From RGIG8597 sp045133795 (GTDB lineage: Bacteria; Spirochaetota; GWE2-31-10), in the NCBI GenBank assembly GCA_045133795.1, contig JBGUUT010000128.1, positions 1 to 41,751 of the forward strand: a stretch of DNA of 41,751 nucleotides. The letters are read 5' to 3'. Positions 25,976 to 35,288 of the stretch are shown piece by piece. The translations under genes and the position numbers were made by a program. Numbering within the stretch: position 1 is the first letter of the stretch; each line of letters starts with the position of its first letter. The notes under the pieces were generated by a model. The model ran no database searches. It saw only the letters and a program-made list of their open reading frames with translations, and had not been told where the DNA came from.

Positions 25976-27673
25976 GTGAAAATAATAAAAAAAGTTTTAA
26001 TATTTACTTTATTCTTAGTGCAAAGTATTCAATTTTTTGCAAAATCTCAGAATGTTTTGGATTTTAAAGAAATCCAAAAACATGCATTGAATTCAATGAA
26101 ACAATCAGACGGAAGTCTTATTTTTGATGGAAAAAAAGATTACTTAAAAATGAATAATCCGGCGTATAATCAAGAAGCAATGGCGATTTATATGAAATTT
26201 AGATTAACATCTTCTAGTTTTTTAAACAAAACTTTAGAACTTATAAATACGGCTGACGGAGAGGTAGAATCTGGATCAAGTAATGCAACTTGGGGGCTTT
26301 CGGTTAATTATACAAAGGATGGTTTGTGGGTAGTGTCTTATGATGATATGCAAGGTGAAATGACTCATAATTTTACGAAATTTCGATTTATTCCGGGGAC
26401 TCTTTATGAATTATATGTTTATTTGGATGGTAAAAATATTCGAATATATGTTGACGGAAAATGCATTTCAGAAAAACGCTTACCATATGGTTATTATTAT
26501 AATGCTCATAATTTATATGTAGGAGCTGGAGTTTTAAAAGATTCTTATTCGGCAATGCAGATTTATGATTTTGAAATCTATACAGGAAAACAAAATAAAA
26601 AAGAATCGGAGAAATTAGCATTAAAAGGTAATGTACTTTTAGAAGATAAGTCAATTTTTGCGTTAGAAGATTTACAATCGTTTGTACGCAGTAAACAAGA
26701 ATTTACTAAAGATTTAGAAATAAAAAACGGTAGTTGTATGACGCTTATTAATCCGTTAAGAAAATCTAATTCATTTGGTGCGTACTTTGATTTTACATTT
26801 CATGAAAAAACACAAACTTTAAAAAATACGTTGGAATTTTTTAATACAACTGACAGTATGCCTGAGGTTTGGGGAAAATGGGGACTTTCTCTTAATTATG
26901 ATAGAAACGGTTTATCTTTGTTAATCAGTAGTAATCAAACAAGCACAATAAAAACCGGAGTGTTTTTCAGAGAAAACGAAAGATATTCTATGTTTGTATA
27001 TGTTGATTCAAATGATATTTATATATATGTAAACGGAAAATGTGTAAAAAGAGCAGTGAATACTAATCTTTTTTATAAGGAAGCGACTTATTTGCATGTA
27101 GGAGCCGGAGTACTTGTGAATTCTTATGTTTCTATGACATTGCATGATTTTAAATTAACGAATAAATTGTTGGAAAATAAAAAAGAAGTTGATGAAATGT
27201 TAGTTTCTTTGATGACTGATGAAGATGAGAAATTGAATACAATAGTGATGAAAGAAGATAAGAAAGATGATTTCTCATTTCAGATAAAAAACAGAGAAAA
27301 TTACATTCTTGCCGGAGCTATAGCATCTTATGCAGTATCTGCAGCAGTATTTACTTTTATTCCGGTATGTTTTGGAATTTATGGTTATAACAATTTTATA
27401 TATCAAGAAAGTTCATCTAGGTATCATAAGGCAATGTATCAAGAGGAATTGGATTTGTATTATAAAAATATGCAACAAAGTTCATTCTGTGCAAATACGG
27501 CGTTAACAGCGGGAATTGTGCTTATTCCGGTTTGTGTTACAACATTAACATCCGGTATTATTTTAACTGTAATCTATCAAAAATTGAAAATGGAGCATTT
27601 GCCTCAAGTTGCATTTGGATTTATTCCGAATCAAGGTTGTATGATTCAATTTTCGGTGCCGCTTAAAGGTTAG
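25976..27673 (+). CDS. Exported protein with two LamG-like domains and C-terminal membrane helices
   Basis: This 565-residue protein has a signal peptide (MKIIKKVLIFTLFLVQSIQFFA). Two tandem concanavalin-like (LamG) jelly-roll domains follow. Each contains a GLS-NY stretch, an I-x-IYV(D/N)GKC strand and a (Y/H)VGAGVL-x-(D/N)SY motif, so they arose by duplication. A charged linker then leads to two hydrophobic segments (about 443-470 and 508-535) near the C-terminus. LamG domains usually bind carbohydrate, so it may hold glycan next to the upstream esterase. No catalytic residues are seen. GTG 25976 is preferred over ATG 25970 because of ribosome-site spacing. Confidence 0.75.
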   Translation: MKIIKKVLIFTLFLVQSIQFFAKSQNVLDFKEIQKHALNSMKQSDGSLIFDGKKDYLKMNNPAYNQEAMAIYMKFRLTSSSFLNKTLELINTADGEVESGSSNATWGLSVNYTKDGLWVVSYDDMQGEMTHNFTKFRFIPGTLYELYVYLDGKNIRIYVDGKCISEKRLPYGYYYNAHNLYVGAGVLKDSYSAMQIYDFEIYTGKQNKKESEKLALKGNVLLEDKSIFALEDLQSFVRSKQEFTKDLEIKNGSCMTLINPLRKSNSFGAYFDFTFHEKTQTLKNTLEFFNTTDSMPEVWGKWGLSLNYDRNGLSLLISSNQTSTIKTGVFFRENERYSMFVYVDSNDIYIYVNGKCVKRAVNTNLFYKEATYLHVGAGVLVNSYVSMTLHDFKLTNKLLENKKEVDEMLVSLMTDEDEKLNTIVMKEDKKDDFSFQIKNRENYILAGAIASYAVSAAVFTFIPVCFGIYGYNNFIYQESSSRYHKAMYQEELDLYYKNMQQSSFCANTALTAGIVLIPVCVTTLTSGIILTVIYQKLKMEHLPQVAFGFIPNQGCMIQFSVPLKG

Positions 27674-27676
27674 ATT

Positions 27677-28843
27677 ATGAAAAATAAAATTTTTTTTATT
27701 GTTATTTCATTATTTTTGATTGTTTCGTGTGATTTATATAAAGATTTACCTGAGAGAAAAATTCTTTTGTTAACCGAAGTTCCGGATGTAAAAGTAGATA
27801 TTACTCCGGAAAATTATAAATATGGTCAACGTATTTGTCTCTCATGTGAAGATTCAGATGCAGTGATTTTTTATACTACAGACGGCAGTATTCCTACAGA
27901 AGATAATTATTTCGGATCAGGAAAAGGAACTGTTTATATTTCAAATGTTCATGATTTGAATGTGAAAGCTGTAGCAATGAAAAATAGTTATTTTTCTGAT
28001 ATTTTAGAATTAAATTATGAAACAGATGCAGATTTATATCTTCAAGATTTGGGACAAGGTTGGATTTTAAAATATGATGATGGTCGTTTTTTGAAATGCA
28101 TTACTGTTGGAGAATCTCCGAAAATAACATGGAATGAGAATGAAGATTTAACCGGATATTCTCTATTTGAGGATAATTTTGCAGTTGAAGATTTAAAAAA
28201 TATGAACTGGCAAGATGAAAATGGTGCAGATTTTATTTTTAGAGAAGGTAGAGTTTTTAAATCGTGTCTTTTGTTGAATGATAATACGATAATATATCGA
28301 CAAGATATGATGTTGGTTGAAAATGGAGTTGATGGATACAAAAATTATTTTATTGGAGATGCCGTTTATTATCCCGGAGTGATAGGTAATTCTGCTCAAG
28401 GTCGTTTTATAATTTTGTATGATAAAAATGTTTTTCAATATAATGCAGGAAAAATAATCCAGGATAACTTCTTTTTAACGAACAAGAAAGTTATTTTAAA
28501 AAGTGTTACAACGGGAACGATTCCGGAAGAAGGAATATTTAAATTTGGTAATTTTATCTATCAACGATTAGGTAAAAATAATTATGAATGGGTTACAAAT
28601 GATTATTTATATTTAAATAAGATTGTTGGTGTTTGGCAATACAGTAGCTGGACAATGACTTTTAAAAGTAACGGTGATTATGTTTTTGTTCAAAATGGTA
28701 AAGTTACAGAGAAAAAATATCATTTGTACGGTAAATATTTGGTTCTTGACGGTATCGGCGGAAGTTATGTTTTTGATAAATCAAAAAACACAATGACTTT
28801 TATTAATGGTAGCTCACAATTAGTGTATACAAAAAATAAATGA
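27677..28843 (+). CDS. Lipoprotein with a chitobiase-C-like domain
   Basis: This 388-residue lipoprotein has the lipobox IVSC with Cys18. Residues about 35-110 match the chitobiase/beta-hexosaminidase C-terminal module (AVIFYTTDGSIPT), a small beta domain commonly found on surface proteins. The middle has no recognised family. The last 75 residues form a module starting VGVWQYSSWTMTF and ending YTKNK that is repeated in the next gene. AAAGG lies seven bases before the ATG. It follows the LamG protein by three bases. Confidence 0.78.
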   Translation: MKNKIFFIVISLFLIVSCDLYKDLPERKILLLTEVPDVKVDITPENYKYGQRICLSCEDSDAVIFYTTDGSIPTEDNYFGSGKGTVYISNVHDLNVKAVAMKNSYFSDILELNYETDADLYLQDLGQGWILKYDDGRFLKCITVGESPKITWNENEDLTGYSLFEDNFAVEDLKNMNWQDENGADFIFREGRVFKSCLLLNDNTIIYRQDMMLVENGVDGYKNYFIGDAVYYPGVIGNSAQGRFIILYDKNVFQYNAGKIIQDNFFLTNKKVILKSVTTGTIPEEGIFKFGNFIYQRLGKNNYEWVTNDYLYLNKIVGVWQYSSWTMTFKSNGDYVFVQNGKVTEKKYHLYGKYLVLDGIGGSYVFDKSKNTMTFINGSSQLVYTKNK

Positions 28844-28852
28844 GGAGTTTAT

Positions 28853-29674
28853 ATGGAAGAAAATGTAACTAAGGATGAGGATAAAGGGAAAAATAACGCA
28901 TGGATTGAAAATATTTTAGTTTTTGTTGTTATTCCGTTGGTTTTATTTTTGTTATTCTTGTGTCCGAGTGTAAAGATAAAATCAGGTAATGATAATTTGC
29001 TACTGGGGGCTTGGAAAAAAGGAAATGAAAAACTTGAGTTTTATACTGACGGAACATATTTACTTGGTAATAAAAAAGGTAAAGTAGAACGTAAAAGTGC
29101 AAAAGAAATTAATTTAACAGCTCATGGGAACTTTACATTAAAAGCAAAGGAAAATAGACTGGAATTTACTAATAAATCAGGAAAAGTTTTTAAATGGGAT
29201 AGAGATAATTTGTCTTATCCCGGTGTTTGGGTAGCAAAAAGTGGGTCTATTTTAGCTTTTACAAAGAAAGATTATTTGTATTATAACAAAGGTAATAATC
29301 CGAACGGAAAGTATACTGTAAAAAATCAAGTTGTACATCTTGATAAAGTTGGGGCTCCGGGGAAATGGAGTGGTTCAAAATTATCATGGGGTGGTAATAA
29401 TATTTATAAAAAAGTGTTGGATAAACCGATTTTATCTTTGAATAAGAAGATAATATTGGGAAGCTGGCAGACAAGTAATAACAGAGTTTTAACATTTTAC
29501 GAGGATGGAACTTATACTTTCCCTGATAATTCTAAACCACGCAAAGCTTATTATCAAACAAGTTGTGGGGTAGTATTGGATGGAATTTCTGGAGTTTTTG
29601 TTTTGACATCGAGTGATGCCGGAGCGTGGTGTGGTTCTGGTGGCGGGAAGCCGTTGGATTATACGAAGAAATAG
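28853..29674 (+). CDS. Membrane-anchored protein with three lipocalin-like modules
   Basis: This 273-residue protein has one membrane helix (about 18-40) and a periplasmic part of three beta-rich modules. The first and third carry a G-(A/S)-W ... L-x-FY-x-DGTY pattern, and the second (PGVWVAKSGSILAF) is more diverged. The third closely parallels the C-terminus of the preceding lipoprotein (TF..G.Y.F ... VLDGI.G). The module resembles small lipocalin-like domains, but no ligand is known. GGAG precedes the ATG. It is the last gene of the operon and is followed by a terminator. Confidence 0.75.
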   Translation: MEENVTKDEDKGKNNAWIENILVFVVIPLVLFLLFLCPSVKIKSGNDNLLLGAWKKGNEKLEFYTDGTYLLGNKKGKVERKSAKEINLTAHGNFTLKAKENRLEFTNKSGKVFKWDRDNLSYPGVWVAKSGSILAFTKKDYLYYNKGNNPNGKYTVKNQVVHLDKVGAPGKWSGSKLSWGGNNIYKKVLDKPILSLNKKIILGSWQTSNNRVLTFYEDGTYTFPDNSKPRKAYYQTSCGVVLDGISGVFVLTSSDAGAWCGSGGGKPLDYTKK

Positions 29675-29681
29675 TTTTCTT

Positions 29682-29712
29682 AAGCTGTTCATAAAAAATG
29701 GACAGCTTTTTT
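29682..29712 (+). terminator. Intrinsic terminator of the envelope operon
   Basis: The 11-bp stem (29682-29692 with 29698-29708, one G-U pair) has an AAAAA loop and is followed by a T-run to 29712. Confidence 0.92.
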
Positions 29713-29741
29713 GTTTTTAACCTATAAGATAAATTACGAGC

Positions 29742-29770
29742 TTGAATTTTTTTAGCTATTAAAGTATTAT
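29742..29770 (+). promoter_or_regulatory. Promoter of pheST
   Basis: TTGAAT (29742-29747) and TATTAT (29765-29770) with a 17-bp spacer stand 41 nt before the pheS start. The short leader leaves no room for a T-box or peptide attenuator. Confidence 0.7.
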
Positions 29771-29811
29771 GCACGCCAAAAAATAGGCTCTTATTGATAA
29801 GGATAAATCAG

Positions 29812-30837
29812 ATGCAGGATCAAATTAATAATATCAAAGAAAAAGTTACAGCTTTGATAAAAAATGCAGTGCATTCAAAAGAATTAGAAGAGATAAGAAT
29901 TAACTTTTTAGGAAAAAAAGGAGAGTTCACAACCCTTTTAAAATCTCTCGGAAGTATTTCTGCGGAAATGCGTCCCAAAATCGGTGCAATGGTAAATGAA
30001 GCAAAAGCTAAAATTGAAAAAGATTTAGAACAAGCGGTTGCTGATTTAAAAAGAAAAGAATTAGATTTACAGTTTGAAAGAGAAAAAATAGACATAACAC
30101 TTCCCGGCAGAAAACCTCAAATGGGAACAGCACATCCTTTAACTATAATTCAAAATGAAATTGAAGATATATTTTTGGGATTGGGTTTTTCTATCGAAGA
30201 AGGTCCGGAAATAGATACGGATTTTAATACATTTCAAGCATTAAATTTTCAAGATGATCATCCTGCCAGAGATGCTCAAGATACTCTTTATGTAAATAAA
30301 GATATTCTTTTTAGAACTCATACATCTCCGGTTCAGGCAAGAACAATGCAAAAAATGCATCCGGAACCGGTAAGAATTATTTGTCCGGGACGTGTTTTCA
30401 GACGAGATGCAATTGACCCTACACATTCTCCGCAATTTCATCAAATAGAAGGTTTGCTTGTAGACAGAGGAGTTAAGTTTTCAGATTTGATGGGAATATT
30501 GGAAGTTTTTGCAAAAAAACTTTTTGGTAATGATAGAAAAATTCGATTACGTCCGTCTTTCTTTCCTTTTACGGAACCTTCAGCTGAAGTTGATGTGAGT
30601 TGTATTTTCTGTAACGGAAAAGGTTGTTCTTTCTGTAAAGGATCCGGATGGTTGGAAGTTTTAGGTTCGGGAGCTGTACATCCTAATGTTTTAAAAATGG
30701 GTGGATATGATCCAGAAGAGTTTACGGGATATGCTTTCGGAATGGGGCTTGAGCGTATAACAGAGTTAATTTATCAAATTAACGATATTCGTTATTTCTT
30801 TGAAAATGACGTTAGATTTCTGAAACAGTTTAAATAA
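29812..30837 (+). CDS. pheS: Phenylalanine-tRNA ligase alpha subunit
   Basis: This 341-residue catalytic subunit charges tRNA-Phe as part of the alpha2-beta2 enzyme. An N-terminal coiled coil (1-85) binds tRNA. The class II core shows HPLTIIQNEIEDIF, then motif 2 (RVFRRDAIDPTHSPQFHQIEG) and motif 3 (FGMGLERI). A four-cysteine insert (CIFCNGKGCSFC) is probably zinc-binding, as in many bacterial PheS. The ATG at 29812 follows AAGGA at eight bases. A TTG at 29794 upstream of that site is rejected. Confidence 0.97.
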   Translation: MQDQINNIKEKVTALIKNAVHSKELEEIRINFLGKKGEFTTLLKSLGSISAEMRPKIGAMVNEAKAKIEKDLEQAVADLKRKELDLQFEREKIDITLPGRKPQMGTAHPLTIIQNEIEDIFLGLGFSIEEGPEIDTDFNTFQALNFQDDHPARDAQDTLYVNKDILFRTHTSPVQARTMQKMHPEPVRIICPGRVFRRDAIDPTHSPQFHQIEGLLVDRGVKFSDLMGILEVFAKKLFGNDRKIRLRPSFFPFTEPSAEVDVSCIFCNGKGCSFCKGSGWLEVLGSGAVHPNVLKMGGYDPEEFTGYAFGMGLERITELIYQINDIRYFFENDVRFLKQFK

Positions 30838-30860
30838 ATAAAGAAGAAGGGTAAACATAA

Positions 30861-33263
30861 ATGTTAGTTTCTTTGGAATGGTTGCGTGAAATTACGACAA
30901 TAAAAAATACAGAAGATGATATTATTGAAAAAATTCCTCAAAATGGCTTGGAAATAGAGGCTGTAAGTAAAACAGGAATAGGCAAACAAAATGTTGTTGT
31001 TGGGGAAATTATTGAGAAAGATAATCATCCCGAAAATAAAAAATTATATATAGCGAAAGTAAATTGCGGAAAATTTGGAGAAAAACAAATTATTACTGAT
31101 TTACAGTGCGTGAAAGTCGGTGACAAAATCTTAACTGCTTTAGACGGTGTCGTTTTAGCAGACGGAAAGACTGTTAAATGTGCAGATTTCAAAGGTGTAA
31201 AAAGTGAAGGCTTTTTTGTAAGTTGGGAGTTAATAGGTTTTTCTTTTAAATCACCGGATCCTATTTTTATTGACTCTTCAATTGAGAACGGTTCTCTTTA
31301 TGATGAAATTCTTCCGTTTAATGATACTGTAATTGATATTGAACTGACAGCTAATCGTGGTGATTGTTTGGGAATGAAAGGAATTGCTACTGATATAAAA
31401 GCTCGTTTTGATGCAGATTTAGTTTCTTTTGATTACAATTATCAACAAGTAGAAACTAAGGTTGAAGATGAAGTTGATGTCGTTGTAGAAACAGATGATT
31501 GTTTTAGATATTGTGGTGCAGTAATAAAGGACGTTAAATTAGAACCGTCACCTATGTGGATGCAATTGCGTCTTATAAAAGCTGGAATTCGTCCTATTAA
31601 TAACGTTGTAGATATTACTAATTATATTTTGTACGAGATGAATCAACCTTTACATGCTTTTGACTATGATAAATTGGCAAGTGTTAACGGAAAAAAGAAA
31701 ATCATAGTTCGTAATGCTGTTGAAAATGAAAAATTGGTAACTCTCGATGGGATAGAACGAGATTTATTGACTTCTGATATTGTTATTGCGGATGCGAATG
31801 CCGGTCAATGTCTTGGCGGTGTTATGGGTGGCGAAAACAGTGAAGTTACGGATAATACTGTAAATGTCTTTTTGGAATCGGCATTTTTCCGACCTGTAAA
31901 TATTCGTAAAACATCCAGAAGATTGGGATTGCGTTCGGAAGCATCATATCGTTATGAACGTGAGATTGATAGAAAAAATGTAGATTTAGCTTTGAAACGG
32001 GCTTTATACTATTTTGATAAGTTGAATGTTGGTAAGATTTCTTCCGGAATTATAGATGTTTATCCTCAAAAATATGAAGATAAAATAATAAAAACTTCAT
32101 CTTCTTGGATTAACGGAAAATTGGGAACAGATTTATCTTCAGATGAGATTAAGACGATTTTGGAAAAAATATTATTTCAGGTAAAAGTGGATGGTAATGA
32201 ACTTGAGATAACAATTCCTTCGGCGAGAAATGATGTTTCAATTAAAGAGGATATTGCGGAAGAAGTTGCCAGAATTTATGGCTATAATAAGATTGTACCT
32301 ACATATTATCCTCCTAAGACTGCCGGAGTACGTACTGAAGAACAAAAGAATACAAGAAAACTTCATTCTATAATGGTGAATTGCGGTCTTTCAGAAATAA
32401 AAAACTTTAGTTTTGTCGGAAAATCATTATTTGATAAAATGCGATTACCTGAAGAACATTATTTTAGAAATGCCGTAATGTTACAGGTTCCTTTAACTGA
32501 AGATTGGGCGGGAATGAGAAATAGCTTAATTCCCGGTATAATAAGAACAGTTGCTTTTAATGTAACTCGCCAAAATAAGAATTTAGCATTATTTGAAATC
32601 GGTAATATCAGCATCCCTTCAAATGAATTACTTCCGAATGAATATAAGTATGCCGGAATTGCACTAGCTGGTAATAAATCGGATAAGTCTTTTTGTGAAG
32701 ATGCAGTTAAATATGATTTTTATGATTTAAAAGGTTGTTTTGATAATATTTTTGAACAATTTAATGTGGAAGTTTCCTATAGACCTATAAATGAATGTTT
32801 TTTCCAGACGTATCAACAGGCAGAAATTATTTTGAATGATAAACGTATTGGTATTTTAGGAAAACTTCATCCTGAGATTGCTAATAGATTTGATATTGAT
32901 GTTGATACATTTATCGGAGAGATTGATACATCTGTTTTATTTGGAGCTTCTGTAAGTAATATTGTATTTACTGAGATTCCAAAATTTCCTTCTTCAGAAA
33001 GAGATATTGCTGTTGTTGTAAAAGAAGATGTATTAATAGATTCAGTTTTCTCAGTGATAAAAGAATTAAACTTGTCAATATTACAAAGTGTTAAGATTTT
33101 TGATATTTACAGAGGCGATAAAGTTGCGAAAGGTTATTATTCTGTAGCAATTAAACTTCAATTTAATAAAATAACATCAACATTAAAAGATACAGAAGTT
33201 GATGAAGCTACAAACAGAATTTTGGAAAAACTCAATTGTAAATTAGGTGCAGTTTTGAGGTAA
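30861..33263 (+). CDS. pheT: Phenylalanine-tRNA ligase beta subunit
   Basis: This 800-residue subunit has the usual domain order: N-terminal tRNA-binding OB domain (about 40-150), B3/B4 editing domain (about 215-390), B5 (about 400-470), a catalytic-like core, and a C-terminal ferredoxin-fold anticodon-binding domain (from about 705, FPSSERDIAVVV). Length is normal. It follows pheS by 23 nt and precedes the TPR gene by a single base. Confidence 0.97.
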   Translation: MLVSLEWLREITTIKNTEDDIIEKIPQNGLEIEAVSKTGIGKQNVVVGEIIEKDNHPENKKLYIAKVNCGKFGEKQIITDLQCVKVGDKILTALDGVVLADGKTVKCADFKGVKSEGFFVSWELIGFSFKSPDPIFIDSSIENGSLYDEILPFNDTVIDIELTANRGDCLGMKGIATDIKARFDADLVSFDYNYQQVETKVEDEVDVVVETDDCFRYCGAVIKDVKLEPSPMWMQLRLIKAGIRPINNVVDITNYILYEMNQPLHAFDYDKLASVNGKKKIIVRNAVENEKLVTLDGIERDLLTSDIVIADANAGQCLGGVMGGENSEVTDNTVNVFLESAFFRPVNIRKTSRRLGLRSEASYRYEREIDRKNVDLALKRALYYFDKLNVGKISSGIIDVYPQKYEDKIIKTSSSWINGKLGTDLSSDEIKTILEKILFQVKVDGNELEITIPSARNDVSIKEDIAEEVARIYGYNKIVPTYYPPKTAGVRTEEQKNTRKLHSIMVNCGLSEIKNFSFVGKSLFDKMRLPEEHYFRNAVMLQVPLTEDWAGMRNSLIPGIIRTVAFNVTRQNKNLALFEIGNISIPSNELLPNEYKYAGIALAGNKSDKSFCEDAVKYDFYDLKGCFDNIFEQFNVEVSYRPINECFFQTYQQAEIILNDKRIGILGKLHPEIANRFDIDVDTFIGEIDTSVLFGASVSNIVFTEIPKFPSSERDIAVVVKEDVLIDSVFSVIKELNLSILQSVKIFDIYRGDKVAKGYYSVAIKLQFNKITSTLKDTEVDEATNRILEKLNCKLGAVLR

Positions 33264-33264
33264 T

Positions 33265-34359
33265 ATGCTGGAACAAGTATTTTTTATTTCAATGGAAGGA
33301 AGAAGTGATTTCTTTATTGAAAATTTTCAGGTAAGGGAAGATGTTCCTTTACCTGTGTTAGCTTCTTCAGAGACTTTATCAAAAGAAGATATTACTCCTG
33401 ATAATATTATATTAGGAATGTTTCGTGTTATACGTGATAATGAAAATGATGAAAATATTAATTATTACAGAGATTTTATTTATGCGGTAAAACCTGATGT
33501 TGATGCTCAATTAACAAGTGCTGCGTTAGAAGCTGAAAATAATGGAGATTATACCGAAGCAATCGATATTTATACCGGCTTATTGCGTCTGAATCCAGAC
33601 TCTTCAGATCATTTGTTGAATTGTGCAGTTTGTTATAATGAATATTCACTTCATTTGTTTGATAAAGGTGAAGAAGATTTGGCTTTTAAAATGGAAGAAG
33701 AAGCATTTAGATATTTTAAGATGCTTGATGACATTCCGGAAAAAAATGATCGAATATATTATTATCTTGGGCGTTTTTATCTAAGTAAAGAAAACTACGA
33801 GAAAGCAATTGAGTATTTTAAAGATTTTATAGGAACAACAGACGATGTAGAGCGTAAGAAAGAAGTTTTGGAAGCTCTAAAAATGATTCAATCATTAGGT
33901 GTGTTGAATGAAGATTATCGTTATGCACAAGAATTAACAGAAGCAGATAAAGATGATGCGGCTCTTGAAAGTATTGAAAAATTTATTGAAAAATATCCGT
34001 TAAATTGGAATGGTTGTTATTTGAAAGGTTTTATTTTAAGAAAATTGGAACGTTATGAAGAAGCGATTGATTTTTTTAAAAAAGCATTGAATTTTAATGG
34101 AAATGAAGTCGATTTATATAACGAACTTGGTCTTTGTTATATGAATTTGGAAAATTATAATAAATCGGAATTATATTTTGTAAAGGCTTTAAGGTATGCT
34201 CCGGAGGATATGTCTATTTATTATAATTTAGCTATTCTTGCATATAGAAAAAAGGACATGAAAGAAGCATTAAAATATTGTGAGATTATAAATGAATTTA
34301 GTCCCAATGATTTAAAAGCAAAAGACTTGGTAAACCTTATAAAAAATAGTGGAGAATAA
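33265..34359 (+). CDS. TPR-repeat protein
   Basis: This 364-residue soluble protein has about 90 N-terminal residues without a recognised fold, followed by six or so TPRs to the C-terminus (including YEEAIDFFKKALNFN and YNKSELYFVKALRYA). It starts one base after the pheT stop, so it is translated from the same transcript. No signal peptide is seen. It probably mediates protein contacts in the cytoplasm; the partner is unknown. Confidence 0.85.
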   Translation: MLEQVFFISMEGRSDFFIENFQVREDVPLPVLASSETLSKEDITPDNIILGMFRVIRDNENDENINYYRDFIYAVKPDVDAQLTSAALEAENNGDYTEAIDIYTGLLRLNPDSSDHLLNCAVCYNEYSLHLFDKGEEDLAFKMEEEAFRYFKMLDDIPEKNDRIYYYLGRFYLSKENYEKAIEYFKDFIGTTDDVERKKEVLEALKMIQSLGVLNEDYRYAQELTEADKDDAALESIEKFIEKYPLNWNGCYLKGFILRKLERYEEAIDFFKKALNFNGNEVDLYNELGLCYMNLENYNKSELYFVKALRYAPEDMSIYYNLAILAYRKKDMKEALKYCEIINEFSPNDLKAKDLVNLIKNSGE

Positions 34360-34360
34360 A

Positions 34361-34717
34361 ATGCTTTATAATCAAGTTATTCCTGAAAAAAAGATTGAGA
34401 AGTTAAAGAAGAAAGGTATTATTGGAGGTGAAGATAAAATAACTTTGCTTTTTGATAATTCGACTTTTATGACGGTTAAAAAGGGGCTTGTATTTACAGA
34501 GTTGTTTTTGATTTGTTTTGATGCAAAAACAGTTGAAAGATATGATTTAAAAGACATTTCTTCTTTAACTTTTGAAGAAGTAGATAAGGAAACATATACT
34601 TATAATATGGTTTTGAAATTAAAAAATGGAGATGTTAAAGATATAACTCCGAAATCTGCATCTAATGATGAAATGAAATTAATAGTTGATATTTTTAATA
34701 AAAATATTTTGCGATAA
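34361..34717 (+). CDS. Small PH-like domain protein of unknown function
   Basis: This 118-residue protein begins with a Lys-rich stretch (VIPEKKIEKLKKKG). Alternating beta strands follow (LVFTELFLICFD, YDLKDISSLTFEEV), resembling bacterial PH-like domains. ATG 34361 has GGAG six bases upstream. The GTG at 34349 is inside the previous gene and is rejected. It is the last gene of the pheS transcript. Confidence 0.65.
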   Translation: MLYNQVIPEKKIEKLKKKGIIGGEDKITLLFDNSTFMTVKKGLVFTELFLICFDAKTVERYDLKDISSLTFEEVDKETYTYNMVLKLKNGDVKDITPKSASNDEMKLIVDIFNKNILR

Positions 34718-34733
34718 ATGAGTAAAATAAAAA

Positions 34734-34752
34734 TGTCAAATCTTATTTGACA
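34734..34752. promoter_or_regulatory. Inverted repeat overlapping the cheX -35
   Basis: TGTCAAAT (34734-34741) and ATTTGACA (34745-34752) form a perfect 8-bp palindrome with a 3-nt gap. The right arm contains the -35 hexamer of the cheX promoter. This could be an operator. Confidence 0.5.
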
Positions 34753-34775
34753 GTAGAAAACAGATAGAATATATT
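34747..34775 (+). promoter_or_regulatory. Promoter of cheX and the signal peptidase genes
   Basis: TTGACA (34747-34752) is exact consensus and TATATT (34770-34775) lies after a 17-bp spacer, 34 nt before the cheX start. Confidence 0.75.
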
Positions 34776-34809
34776 GAGTTTAATAATCTTAATATTATAG
34801 AGGGAAAAA

Positions 34810-35277
34810 ATGAAATCAGAGTGGGTAAATCCTTTTATTTCAAATGCTATAGACGTTTTTGAACAAATGGCTAATATTAATTTGGAGAGAAGCGATTTAA
34901 GTTTAAAAGAGGATCCGACTCCTTCTAATGAAATTTCTATTATTGTAGGAATTGCTGGTTTTATTCAAGGACAGGTTGTTTATAGTTTAAAACTTCATAC
35001 AGCTCAGAGAATAGCACAAGCTATGGCTCCTAAAACTATATCTAAAATTGATAATGATTTTATAGAATCTTCTATTGCTGAGTTAGCAAATATTATAACA
35101 GGAAGAACGACTATTCAATTATCAGGACAGGATAAAGTATTGCATATAACTCCTCCTACAATTATTTTAGGACGAGATTTTTCTATTAGTTTTGTTAAAT
35201 TAAAAACTATATCAGTTAATCTTTCTTCTCGTTTTGGAACACTTGAAGTTAATATTGCAATTAAAGAAAGTGAATAA
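34810..35277 (+). CDS. cheX: Chemotaxis phosphatase CheX
   Basis: This 155-residue protein belongs to the CheC/CheX family, which dephosphorylates CheY-P. The phosphatase motif ExxN is visible as Glu91-Leu-Ala-Asn94 within ESSIAELANIITG. Length and the start and end strands are typical of CheX. GAGGG precedes the ATG. It is followed within 11 nt by a signal peptidase gene rather than by cheA or cheY, so it is outside the usual che operon and may be a second copy. Confidence 0.85.
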   Translation: MKSEWVNPFISNAIDVFEQMANINLERSDLSLKEDPTPSNEISIIVGIAGFIQGQVVYSLKLHTAQRIAQAMAPKTISKIDNDFIESSIAELANIITGRTTIQLSGQDKVLHITPPTIILGRDFSISFVKLKTISVNLSSRFGTLEVNIAIKESE

Positions 35278-35288
35278 AGGTTTTTTTT

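Noticed and set aside
29532..29774. Minus-strand open frames at the end of the envelope operon
   Set aside because: They run through the terminator and the pheS promoter, lack ribosome sites, and are opposite a well-supported gene.
29771..29811. T-box or leader-peptide attenuator before pheS
   Set aside because: The leader is only about 35 nt and shows no Phe-codon run, T-box motif or terminator hairpin.
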